NCBI RefSeq assembly: GCF_900176375.1
Contig: NZ_FWYF01000001.1
Location: forward strand, 682,001-746,000
Length of the DNA: 64,000 nucleotides
Direction: 5' to 3'
Source of the DNA: Reichenbachiella faecimaris
GTDB lineage: Bacteria; Bacteroidota; Bacteroidia; Cytophagales; Cyclobacteriaceae
Below the pieces are notes generated by a model. The model searched no databases. It was not told the DNA's origin and worked only from the letters and a program-made list of their open reading frames with translations. This document shows positions 19,096 through 28,400 of the stretch, in pieces. The position numbers were made by a program, and so were the translations under genes. How positions within the stretch are numbered: the first letter of the stretch is position 1; every line of letters starts with the position of its first letter.

Positions 19096-21861
19096 TTAGA
19101 AGGTAAAATTATAGGTGATGGTAGGTATTGGATTGGAGAATACGCTCATTTTATACCCTCTCACTTCACCCTCTTCTACTCTAAAAAATACAGAATAGAC
19201 GTTGTCTCTACCTAAAATATTATATACAGAAAAATTCCACGAGGAGTGAGCCAACTTCTTGATTTTATGACTGCCTTCTATGTTTATCCCCAAATCCAAA
19301 CGAAAGTAATTTGGAACACGAAAAGCATTGCGATCAGAATAGACCAGGTTTTCTGAGTCTTTGTAATTCCATTTCCCAATAGGGAATGTCACAGGCACTC
19401 CAGTAGCATAAACTGCACTCAATGTCATGGTGAGCCGTCTGGAAAATTTATAGTTTGTAACAGAATTTAAGTAATGGGGTTTGTCATAACCTGTTGGAAA
19501 AAATTCACCACCATTAATTACTTCATCAGTGAATGAGCCATCAAGTTGTATCAGAGAACGAGAATAGGTGTAATTGATCCATCCAGTCAACCAACCAGAA
19601 GATTTCTTGACAGACAATTCCAAGCCATACGATTTACCCGGCCCTTGCAACAGATCCGTTTCAATGGCTTTATTGAATTGTAAATCTGCTCCGACTTTGA
19701 AGTCTACAAGGTTTTGGATCTTTTTGTAATAGGTTTCAGCAGAGAGCTCAATGGTATGCTTGCCATAGATATTTTTATAAAGCCCTAATGCCCATTGGTC
19801 AGCCACTTGTGGTTTGACATGTGCACCAGACAGTCTCCAAATGTCTGTAGGCGCTACAGAAGCAGCATTGAGCAATAGGTGCACATTCTGTCTGGTTCGC
19901 CCATAACTGGCTTTGACAGAGCTAGACTCGTTCAAAGAGTATTTTCCTGATAGGCGCGGCTCTGCACCATGGTAGGTGGCTATACGTTCACCACTACTGT
20001 ATTCGGTCTGATTCACTACAAAATTGATATCCTTTGGTGTATTTTCAGCATACGTTCTCACTGTTCCAGGCCCAACTGCTGAGTAGATGTTATATCTAAG
20101 TCCTGCATCTACAGTCAGCCTTTCACTAGGCGAATATCTGGCCGACATAAATACTGCTGTTTCTCTCCCATGCTCTTCGCTAAGGGCATCCTCTGATACA
20201 AGAGAAGCAGTCCCAGTAGGCGTTTTGCTACCTGGCTGCACGTGAATAACCTTAGCTTCCGCTCCAAATTTAAGATTCAAATTTTCTGACATAAAGCGAT
20301 CAAACTTGAGGGAAGCCAAACGCTCTTTTACTGCAAAATCAATTCTAAAAGACTGAGTGGGCAACACGTCATAGCCGATATGGTAGTCATAGTTGGTCAC
20401 TCCTCCATGCAAATTTCCTTGCCATTTATCATTGAATACGTGCTTCCAATTGAAAGAAAGCACTTTATTGGAATATGAAAAGTCTGTATATGAAAGTAGT
20501 GTATCAGAAGACAATTGAAATTTATCAAAGCTGTAATAGCCAGAAACAGCTAACTCATCTTTTTCTCCAATTTTATAATCCAACTTTCCAACCAAATCAT
20601 AAAAGGCAGCTTCATTGTTTTTTAAAGGAGAGTCCTTGATTTTTTTCAAAACATAATCTGAATAAGTAGCTCTCCCCCCTACCATCAATGAAGGCCCTTT
20701 TTTACCTATGGGTGCTTCCAATGTCAGCCTCGATGTCACTGGGCCTATACCTCCAGATCCAGAAAATTTGCGTGAATCTAGTTTTTTAGTTTTCACATCA
20801 AACACAGAAGACAGGCGCCCTCCAAACTCAGACGGAATACCACTTTTGTACAATTCCATGCCTGACAATGCGTCACTATTAAAAACAGAAAAGAATCCAA
20901 AGAAGTGATTGGTGTTGTAAATGGGTGTACCATCCAGAAGAAACAGGTTCTGGTCTGCCTTTCCTCCGCGAATATTGATACCTGCAGATCCTTCACCCAA
21001 ATATTGAACACCTGCAGTAGTAGTAGACACCCTGATCAGATCTTTTTCTCCCAACAGGGCAGGAACTATTTTCATACGCTCTGGGTCTATTTTTGTCAGT
21101 CCCATTTGTGGGCTTTGCACATTCAATTCTCTATTGGCATTCACCACCACTGCATTTAGCGCAATCACGTCTACTTCCAAATCAATATCCAACTTCCCAT
21201 CAGCATATACCATCAGCTGACGATGGGTGTTTTTCATATTCACGGATTGGACAAACAAATGATGCCTACCGCTTGGCACAGCTAAAGAATAAAAACCATT
21301 GGCATCTGTGGATGTGCCAATATATGGGCTCTGGATATATACGAATGCACCTTCTACAGCCTCATCCGTTTGGATGTCCTTTATATACCCAGCCACTGTA
21401 CTTTTCGTTCCCTTCTTATACCTGCTCCTAACACCCACAGTATGGAGTATTTCCTCGACTGAGAGATCCTCTGCCCGTTGATCTTGGGCAAAAATCACTT
21501 CTGTATCCTCCACATTAGCCTTTTGGTCAAAGAATTGAATAATCGCAGGAGCAGTAACTATTGATGTATTATTGAGTAAAATAACTCGATCACCTATCAG
21601 ATAATAATCCATAGATGTAGACGCCAACAATTGTTTAATCTTCGTCTCTAACCCACTGACTGCCAGCATGGAACGATCCACTTGCTGATCCACCAACCAC
21701 TCCTCGCGGTAATTGAAATGAACGTTTTCTGACTTTTCAATAAAAGCTATGGCCCGCTGAATAGGAATCCAATGTGTAGTGTCGAGCTTTTGAACCAACT
21801 GAGCAGATGAAAGAGGTATCAGACCAATCACTAAGCAACCTAGGAGTATTAGTTTTTTCAT
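19096..21861 (-). CDS. TonB-dependent receptor with STN and carboxypeptidase-like domains
   Basis: A 921-aa outer-membrane receptor. After the signal peptide (about 1-20) comes an STN (secretin/TonB short N-terminal) domain (about 30-100, 'IQRAIAFIEKSENVHFNY' through 'YYLIGDRVILLN'), a CarboxypepD_reg-like domain (about 160-240, 'TVAGYIKDIQTDEAVEGAFV'), a plug (about 265-385, 'NLFLLDGTPIYNTNHFFGFF') and a 22-strand-type barrel ending in 'TITYNFTF' with a terminal Phe. STN domains normally talk to a FecR-type anti-sigma factor, but no FecI/FecR pair is nearby. It overlaps the upstream 243-aa gene by 4 bp and is followed by the DUF4249 gene. The substrate is unknown. Confidence 0.93.
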   Translation of the reverse strand: MKKLILLGCLVIGLIPLSSAQLVQKLDTTHWIPIQRAIAFIEKSENVHFNYREEWLVDQQVDRSMLAVSGLETKIKQLLASTSMDYYLIGDRVILLNNTSIVTAPAIIQFFDQKANVEDTEVIFAQDQRAEDLSVEEILHTVGVRSRYKKGTKSTVAGYIKDIQTDEAVEGAFVYIQSPYIGTSTDANGFYSLAVPSGRHHLFVQSVNMKNTHRQLMVYADGKLDIDLEVDVIALNAVVVNANRELNVQSPQMGLTKIDPERMKIVPALLGEKDLIRVSTTTAGVQYLGEGSAGINIRGGKADQNLFLLDGTPIYNTNHFFGFFSVFNSDALSGMELYKSGIPSEFGGRLSSVFDVKTKKLDSRKFSGSGGIGPVTSRLTLEAPIGKKGPSLMVGGRATYSDYVLKKIKDSPLKNNEAAFYDLVGKLDYKIGEKDELAVSGYYSFDKFQLSSDTLLSYTDFSYSNKVLSFNWKHVFNDKWQGNLHGGVTNYDYHIGYDVLPTQSFRIDFAVKERLASLKFDRFMSENLNLKFGAEAKVIHVQPGSKTPTGTASLVSEDALSEEHGRETAVFMSARYSPSERLTVDAGLRYNIYSAVGPGTVRTYAENTPKDINFVVNQTEYSSGERIATYHGAEPRLSGKYSLNESSSVKASYGRTRQNVHLLLNAASVAPTDIWRLSGAHVKPQVADQWALGLYKNIYGKHTIELSAETYYKKIQNLVDFKVGADLQFNKAIETDLLQGPGKSYGLELSVKKSSGWLTGWINYTYSRSLIQLDGSFTDEVINGGEFFPTGYDKPHYLNSVTNYKFSRRLTMTLSAVYATGVPVTFPIGKWNYKDSENLVYSDRNAFRVPNYFRLDLGINIEGSHKIKKLAHSSWNFSVYNILGRDNVYSVFFRVEEGEVRGYKMSVFSNPIPTITYNFTF

Positions 21862-22589
21862 TTTTCAGTTAATAATTGATCTCCATAAGCCAGCCAGGTC
21901 AGCATGCCTTCTTCTTGATTTTTTTTCAAATTCATATACAAGGACTTACTGTAAGATTTCATTTGGGCTTTAATCTCCGGGAAACATTTATACATTGACT
22001 TTTTGCCCTTGTATTTTATGAATTGCTGACCGTCGAACAAAAAATATCGATCCTCATCTTGAAACACTATTTCCCTTCCTTTGATATATTCATTTTTAAT
22101 TCTTTTGATATAAAAATCAATCGACTGTCCATCAAAAAACAACTCATAAAAACCTGGCGCATGACCAGGTGCGACTGAGTCCTTTAAATGGATAAATTGA
22201 TGACCGTGAATAACAAACTCATCCACTTTATGCTGGTTAAGAAGCGTAGGTTCAATGGCTGAAATCTGGACTGCTCTATTTCTGATAATCAATAAATCGT
22301 GATAAGTATTGTAAAGCAAATAGAGTCCATTGTACTGTTCTCCAGCAAAAGTGAGTTGTCCTTCACTCCATTTATTACTCTCTAAATAGGGGCTCTGCTT
22401 TGAAGCTATATATGGCAGTGGGTAAAAGGAGCCTTCAAGTACTGGAACGTTTTTGTATCCGACACTTTGGTCATACCAAGCGGCTATATCACCATCAAGA
22501 TTGAGGTCACCCACGGCATATTGTCCCAAAGCATTTGAAACTTGTAAAAAGAGAAAAGTGGCCAATGCCACTTGAAGTAACTTATTCAA
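21858..22589 (-). CDS. Secreted 243-aa protein of unknown function, TTG start
   Basis: First gene of the receptor operon. The signal peptide (about 1-22, ending 'SNALGQ') is encoded from a TTG codon at 22589. No in-frame ATG occurs before or within the signal peptide, and the next Met is near the C-terminus, so TTG is the likely start. The mature part is rich in Tyr, His and Lys with repeating beta-strand-like segments ('YYFLFDGQQFIKY'-type); 'FDGQ' occurs twice ('LFFDGQSIDFYIK' and 'LFDGQQFIKYKGKK'). No known family recognised. The 4-bp overlap with the receptor gene suggests translational coupling. Confidence 0.75.
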   Translation of the reverse strand: MNKLLQVALATFLFLQVSNALGQYAVGDLNLDGDIAAWYDQSVGYKNVPVLEGSFYPLPYIASKQSPYLESNKWSEGQLTFAGEQYNGLYLLYNTYHDLLIIRNRAVQISAIEPTLLNQHKVDEFVIHGHQFIHLKDSVAPGHAPGFYELFFDGQSIDFYIKRIKNEYIKGREIVFQDEDRYFLFDGQQFIKYKGKKSMYKCFPEIKAQMKSYSKSLYMNLKKNQEEGMLTWLAYGDQLLTEK

Positions 22590-22765
22590 AATATTATAAC
22601 CGTATTTTTTACAAGTATAAATTAAATTTAATCAACACATGGACGGTATTTCTCACAAATGGCAAAGCTTATCCTTTCTCAGTAATTTTTTCGAATGAAT
22701 AGGAATGAAGAAATAATGTGAATCATTGAATATAGGCCAGTACATTCTTACATTACCTTCATTGA

Positions 22766-23557
22766 ATGAAAACATTATATTATCTCTTAATTGCATGTCA
22801 AATTTTGTTAGCTACCTGTATATCTTCTGAGAATGAAACTGCGATTTATCTTATAGGTGACTCGACCGTGGCAGACTATTCAGGCAATTATGATGAAGGA
22901 AAAGACTACTACAAAACACGTTTCCCACTCACAGGCTGGGGTCAGGTATTTCAAGGATTTTTTCTTGACAACCAACATTCGCTCCTAAGTGCTACACTGG
23001 TTTCAAATAGCTTTAGGGTAATAAATAAGGCAAGAGGTGGTAGAAGTACTCGTACTTTCTTTCAAGAAGGTCGCTGGAGGAAAGTGTATGACAGTCTGAG
23101 ACCTGGTGATTTGGTCATCATGCAGTTTGGGCACAATGACGCCTCAGAGCAGAAGCCACTCAGATATGTAAACCTAGAGGGCTATGGGGAGTTTCTTAGA
23201 TTATATGTGCGCCAAAGTCGTGACAAACAAGCCATTCCTATCATTCTTACACCAGTGGCAAGAAATTATCCTTGGGAAGGTGGTCATCTTCAAAATGTAC
23301 ATGGCAAATACCCTGATGCTGCCAAATCAATAGCTGAAGAAATGAATGTATTGTTTATTGATCTCAATCAATTGTCTATGGATGCGTTTTCAGCAAAAGG
23401 CCAGGACTATGTGACCAACCAATATTTCATGAATTTTCCAGCTGGACTTTACGAAGCTTATCCAGAAGGGCAATCAGATAACACACACTTTCAACCTGAA
23501 GGTGCAGAGGCAGTGGCAAAATTGGTATATGATGCGCTAAAGACACTCAAACCCTGA
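22766..23557 (+). CDS. Rhamnogalacturonan acetylesterase, SGNH/GDSL family (CE12-like)
   Basis: A 263-aa exported SGNH hydrolase. It has the block I nucleophile in 'LIGDSTVADY', the block II Gly in 'NKARGGRSTRTF', block III 'GHND', and the C-terminal 'DNTHFQPEG' with the Asp/His pair, as in RGAE/CE12 enzymes that remove acetyl groups from rhamnogalacturonan. The N-terminus has a probable lipobox ('LLATC'), so it is likely a lipoprotein. It marks the left end of the pectin locus, facing kduD across a terminator. A second CE12 gene lies at 39132-39869, so this locus has two, perhaps with different positional specificity or location. Confidence 0.88.
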   Translation: MKTLYYLLIACQILLATCISSENETAIYLIGDSTVADYSGNYDEGKDYYKTRFPLTGWGQVFQGFFLDNQHSLLSATLVSNSFRVINKARGGRSTRTFFQEGRWRKVYDSLRPGDLVIMQFGHNDASEQKPLRYVNLEGYGEFLRLYVRQSRDKQAIPIILTPVARNYPWEGGHLQNVHGKYPDAAKSIAEEMNVLFIDLNQLSMDAFSAKGQDYVTNQYFMNFPAGLYEAYPEGQSDNTHFQPEGAEAVAKLVYDALKTLKP

Positions 23558-23563
23558 AAAATG

Positions 23564-23593
23564 GAAAAAGCAGACACTCCCGTCTGCTTTTTC
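23564..23593. terminator. Bidirectional terminator between the acetylesterase gene and kduD
   Basis: A perfect 12-bp stem with a 6-nt loop (arms 23564-23575 and 23582-23593). The arms carry A5 and T5 runs next to the GC part, between two convergent stop codons at 23557 and 23615. Confidence 0.85.
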
Positions 23594-23614
23594 ACAAGTA
23601 GGTAAATAAAAATC

Positions 23615-24409
23615 TTAATCTTCGTTGGCTGGCTTGCCAATCGTAGCCAAAATACCTCCGTCCACATAAATCACCTGACCATTCACGAAACTACTGGCCT
23701 TAGAGGCCAAGAAGATGGCTGCACCTTGTAGATCATTGGGATCCCCCCACTTACCAGCAGGTGTACGTCCCACTATAAAATCATTGAACGGATGACCATC
23801 TGCACGAATAGGAGCCGTCTGGCTGGTCGCAAAATACCCAGGGCCAATTCCATTGATTTGGATGTTGTGTCTGGCCCACTCTGTGGCCATGTTTTGTGTG
23901 AGCATTTTCAGGCCACCTTTTGCAGCTGCATAAGCACCCACTGTGTTTCTTCCTAGCTCGCTCATCATCGAACAAATGTTGATGATTTTGCCGCTTTTAC
24001 GAGCAATCATACCTTTCACAACTGTTTTAGACACGATAAATGGGCTCACCAAATCTACTTTGATTACCTGCTCAAAATCAGCTACTTCCATTTCTTCCAG
24101 TGGTGTTCTTTTGATGATTCCAGCATTGTTTACCAAAATATCAATCATCCCAACTTCAGCTTCTATGGCCGCTATATTTTCCTGTACTGCACTTTCATCA
24201 GTCACATCAAAGAGATAACCCTTCACCTCTAACCCATTCGCTTTGTAGACAGCAATGGCCTCATCTATTTTAACTTGAGACGAATGGCCATTGATCGCTA
24301 ATTGGGCACCTGCTTTGCCCAATCCAATAGCCATCGCCATGCCCAGTCCGTGCGTTCCACCCGTAACTAAGGCTACTTTTCCTTTTAAATCAAATAATTC
24401 TAATGACAT
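23615..24409 (-). CDS. kduD: 2-dehydro-3-deoxy-D-gluconate 5-dehydrogenase (KduD), SDR family
   Basis: A 264-aa short-chain dehydrogenase that reduces 2,5-diketo-3-deoxygluconate to KDG in the pathway for unsaturated uronates from pectin lyase products. NAD(P)-binding 'TGGTHGLG' is at residues 16-23, 'NNAG' in the central strand, and the catalytic Tyr160/Lys164 in 'YAAAKGG'. It lies 6 bp after kduI in the same direction, which strongly supports KduD over other SDRs such as gluconate 5-dehydrogenase. Full-length and intact. Confidence 0.92.
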   Translation of the reverse strand: MSLELFDLKGKVALVTGGTHGLGMAMAIGLGKAGAQLAINGHSSQVKIDEAIAVYKANGLEVKGYLFDVTDESAVQENIAAIEAEVGMIDILVNNAGIIKRTPLEEMEVADFEQVIKVDLVSPFIVSKTVVKGMIARKSGKIINICSMMSELGRNTVGAYAAAKGGLKMLTQNMATEWARHNIQINGIGPGYFATSQTAPIRADGHPFNDFIVGRTPAGKWGDPNDLQGAAIFLASKASSFVNGQVIYVDGGILATIGKPANED

Positions 24410-24415
24410 ACGCTA

Positions 24416-25261
24416 TTATTTCAGTTGATTGATATCACAAACATCCATATCGCCATAGTCAAGATTCTCACCTGCCATGCCCCATATAAAGGTATAGTTA
24501 GATGTACCTGCACCAGAGTGAATCGACCATGGAGCTGAGATCACAGCTTGCTCGTTTTGCATCCAAATGTGTCTGGTCTCATCAGTTGGTCCCATAAAAT
24601 GACAAACAGATTGATCTTTTGGCACTTCAATATAGAAATACACTTCCATTCTACGATCATGTACATGTGCTGGCATGGTATTCCATACGCTTCCACTTTT
24701 CAATTCTGTCATCCCCATTTGTAGTTGACAAGTATCTACTATACCAGACACAATCATCTGATTCACAGTTCGTGCATTGGCAGTTTCTGGCGTACCCAAA
24801 TTCAAGATATTGGCTTTTTCTCTAGTTACTTTTTTTGTAGGGTAGCTCTGATGTGCAGGTGCTGAATTAATATAGAATTTGGCTGGACTGGACAAATCCT
24901 TACTTTCGAAAACCACATCTTTCGTACCAGAGCCTATGTATAATGCTTCTTTATAATTCAAATCGTAAGCAACACCATCTACCCATATTTTTCCCTCTCC
25001 ACCTACGTTGATAATTCCGATTTCTCTTCTATCCAGAAAATTTTCTGACTTTAAGGGATCTATCGTTTCCAAAGCTAATGCCTTGGAAGCTGGAAAAGTG
25101 CCACCAGCAATATAACGATCATAGTGACTATACACCAAATTGATTTGATCAGCTTCAAACAGCTTTTCAATCAAAAATTCGCTTCTCAATTTTTCCGTAC
25201 CTGCCTGTCTGGTCTCATCAGGGCCAATGGCATATCTCACTTCATAGTTTGTATGACTCAT
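24416..25261 (-). CDS. kduI: 4-deoxy-L-threo-5-hexosulose-uronate ketol-isomerase (KduI)
   Basis: A 281-aa cupin-fold zinc enzyme that isomerises 5-keto-4-deoxyuronate (the spontaneous product of unsaturated galacturonate) to 2,5-diketo-3-deoxygluconate. The likely metal-binding motif 'MPAHVHDRRMEVYFY' (two His and a Glu) is present, as are the N-terminal 'YEVRYAIGPDETRQAGTE' and the C-terminal 'WSIHSGAGTSNYTFIWGMAGEN' family segments. Length is normal. It forms a two-gene operon with kduD and is divergent from the hybrid sensor gene (231 bp between starts), the usual place for shared control. Confidence 0.96.
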   Translation of the reverse strand: MSHTNYEVRYAIGPDETRQAGTEKLRSEFLIEKLFEADQINLVYSHYDRYIAGGTFPASKALALETIDPLKSENFLDRREIGIINVGGEGKIWVDGVAYDLNYKEALYIGSGTKDVVFESKDLSSPAKFYINSAPAHQSYPTKKVTREKANILNLGTPETANARTVNQMIVSGIVDTCQLQMGMTELKSGSVWNTMPAHVHDRRMEVYFYIEVPKDQSVCHFMGPTDETRHIWMQNEQAVISAPWSIHSGAGTSNYTFIWGMAGENLDYGDMDVCDINQLK

Positions 25262-25492
25262 GCTTATTTGTACTTTTTGAGTTCTTACTGAACCCGATTA
25301 TTTACCTGAAAATATTAAGTTACAATAGTAATGGCCTAACCCTTGATCAATTATTCAGTTTTCAACATTGCCTATTCATTTTCCTCTTTCACTACATTAA
25401 AAACCCACACATTAATTATTTTACATGGTTTGAAATTTCGAGTAAGTACCATGTATCTGTCTCGATAATTTAAAGTTTACTGTAGGAGAAAG

Positions 25493-28400
25493 ATGGTTGA
25501 TTTGAGGAAGTTGTTTTTACTATTCGTTTGGTTGCCACTAGAGGTTTCCGCCCAAAGTGTCTATACGCCAGATCTTGCCGATCCAATGATGGAGGATTGG
25601 CGTTATTCTTATTTCCCTGAGTTGGATGATCAAGGTGTTCGATCGATGACCTCATCCAATGGAAGTAATGTCTGTTGGTTTGGGTTAGATTCTGGAGTGG
25701 TGTCGTACAATGGATTCGACTGGCAACAATTTGGTGAAAAGGATGGCCTCACTGGGTTGCCTGTACAAAAGGTTTTTGTAGATCATCAGGATCAAGTTTT
25801 TGCCGCTACAGCTTCAGGTCTTTTTGTTTTTCAACAAAAAAAGTGGGTCAACCTATTTAAAACTTCAGAAGACATAAGATTTGACTTTAAGTCTATCACA
25901 CAATTGCAAAGTGGCAATCTGGTATGCGGCACTACACATGGTGCTGTTTTCGTTAGCACTGACCAAACGTACCTTCTCACCACGAAAAACAAATGGGATC
26001 GAATTCAAAGCCTGGCTTCAAACTTTCAGTTTGTAGAAATTCCCGAGTCACTGCTCATCCACAATGATTTTGACAATATCTCTGATGTTTTTGAAGTTTC
26101 ACCTGGACAGCTTTGGCTTGCTGTAACTTATCAACTTGAAGATGAGAAAGGAGACATTATGATGTTTTCTGAAAAGGAAATTACTTCGGAAGAACTAACC
26201 AGCTACAATTTATTTAGCAAGTACTATGACGTGCAACTGGGGTACGAACAGAAGATCTTAAAAACTTCTAAAGGAGACATTTGGATCATCAACAAATCCA
26301 ATCGCCTCCCAGCCATCAGATACAAAAATTATCGTTGGGAATCTATACCATACGGCCAACAGTTTGGGGACGACGAATACTCTGAGAGTATCCTCGAAAC
26401 AAAAGACGGTAAATTGTGGCTCAGCGGCATTGGGAATCTGTACACCTTGGAACCCAATGGGAAATGGAGCAAATACAGCTCTCAAACACTCAACATTCCC
26501 CAAGGTCATATTATACTTCATACAGCCAATCATACAGACCTCTGGGTGCTTGGTTATCAATCAGAAGTGTATAGAGTAGACTTATCCGATTCCAAATGGA
26601 AGACCTACCAAGGCATAAACTATCAATGTACTACATCAGATGGCACTTCTTGGTTTCTCGACATCAATGGTCATGCCATAGCCAATCAAGGGAATACCTG
26701 GAAAAAATACAACAACAAACTGGGTATGATGAACGGGGCCGTGAGCCTCTACAGTGCGTCACAAGATGTGGTTTGGGCAGTGGGTAGTCTAAATAAACAA
26801 GCCTGTGCTGGCTATCTAAAGGATGGGAAATGGGTCAATATCATTTTTGATTCCCTCTCTTGGGGCATTGATTATCGTGCCATACTTGAGTCCCAAGACG
26901 GCTCAGTATGGGTAGGTGGTAGCACAGATGTCTTTCTCGAACTGGGGCAAACCGGCGGGTTGGTTCAGATCATTAATCCTTACTCAGAAAATCGAAAACT
27001 CATCTATCACCGTGCTAGAACCAAAGGGCTGAATCAATTGAATGCCTATGGCATCTCTCAAACGCTAGACGGCAGTATGTGGATAGGAGGAACGGGGCTT
27101 TGCCAATTTAATGGCACGGATTGGAGTTATAGTACTAATCCAGATCTGCGAAATTATGTGAACGATGTTCAGGCCGACCAGAATGGACAACTCTACGTGG
27201 CATCCAGACAACATGGACTATTTATTTTAGGTCAGAATGGTTGGAGAAATTTCTCAGTACAAAATGGATTAATTAGCAACAACATCATCAGTATAGCCAC
27301 CAGAGATAGCACTGAAATTTGGTTGGGAACAGATAGAGGCTACAGCTTTTTCAACGGAGATTTCTGGATCAACAATACGTTTCCTGTTGCATTGACACTT
27401 TCCTACGAAGGGGGGTCTGTACACTTGGGCAACAAAAAAGAAATCTGGATCAGTAGATCGCTGAGGGAGTGGAAAAGGCGTGTTTATACAGGAAAAACAC
27501 CCAATCAAAATGTTCGCGACAAATTTGTCACCCACCGTTTTGTAAAAGACAGCATTGCGCCTGAAACCACCATCAACATCTTTTCTCAAGAAGTAGATAA
27601 TGCTGGGAATACAACTATTTTTTGGTCGGGCAAGCATTATTTCAACAAAACAGATGCTTCAGAATTGCTCTTTTCCTTTCGTCTCAACGATTCCCAATGG
27701 TCTACCTTCTCTGAGTTGAGCAACCATACATTTACTGGACTGGACGATGGCACCTATCAGTTTCAGGTGCGAGCTATGGACAAAGAAGGCAACATAGACC
27801 TAAGTCCGGCTACTGCCACATTTGTGGTACAACCACCAATTTGGAAACAAGCCTGGTTTATTCTTCTCATCACCTCCTTCTTGATTGCCATTGGTACCTA
27901 TCAATATCAAATCATCAAGAAAAGGCAAATCCTTGAAAAATTGAATCGCTCGCTTCATACTGTGAATGAAGAGTTGGGGACAAAGAATGATCAGATTCAA
28001 AAACAAAAGGATTCACTGGAAGAACTGGTTCAGAAAATCGACCAACTCTCTCAGGCCAAAATGAGGTTTTTCACCAATATCACCCACGAATTCAGAACAC
28101 CGCTCAGCTTAATACTGGGACCTATAGAAAGACTTACTGCGCAATCTCCCTCTCATTCAAATAATCAAAGTTTCTATGGATTGATTAAGAAAAATGCGCT
28201 CAGGCTTCAAAAGCTCATTAATCAACTATTAGAAATCAGAAGGATAGAATCTGGAACCTTAGAGCTCCAGCTCCATAGAACAGATCTGGTAGCGTTTGTA
28301 GAAGAGACGAAAAATCTATTCACTAACAAGGCCTTGGAAAAAGAGATCAGGCTTTCGTTTCAATCTGATTTCGAAAAGCTTACGATCTATTTTGATCAAG

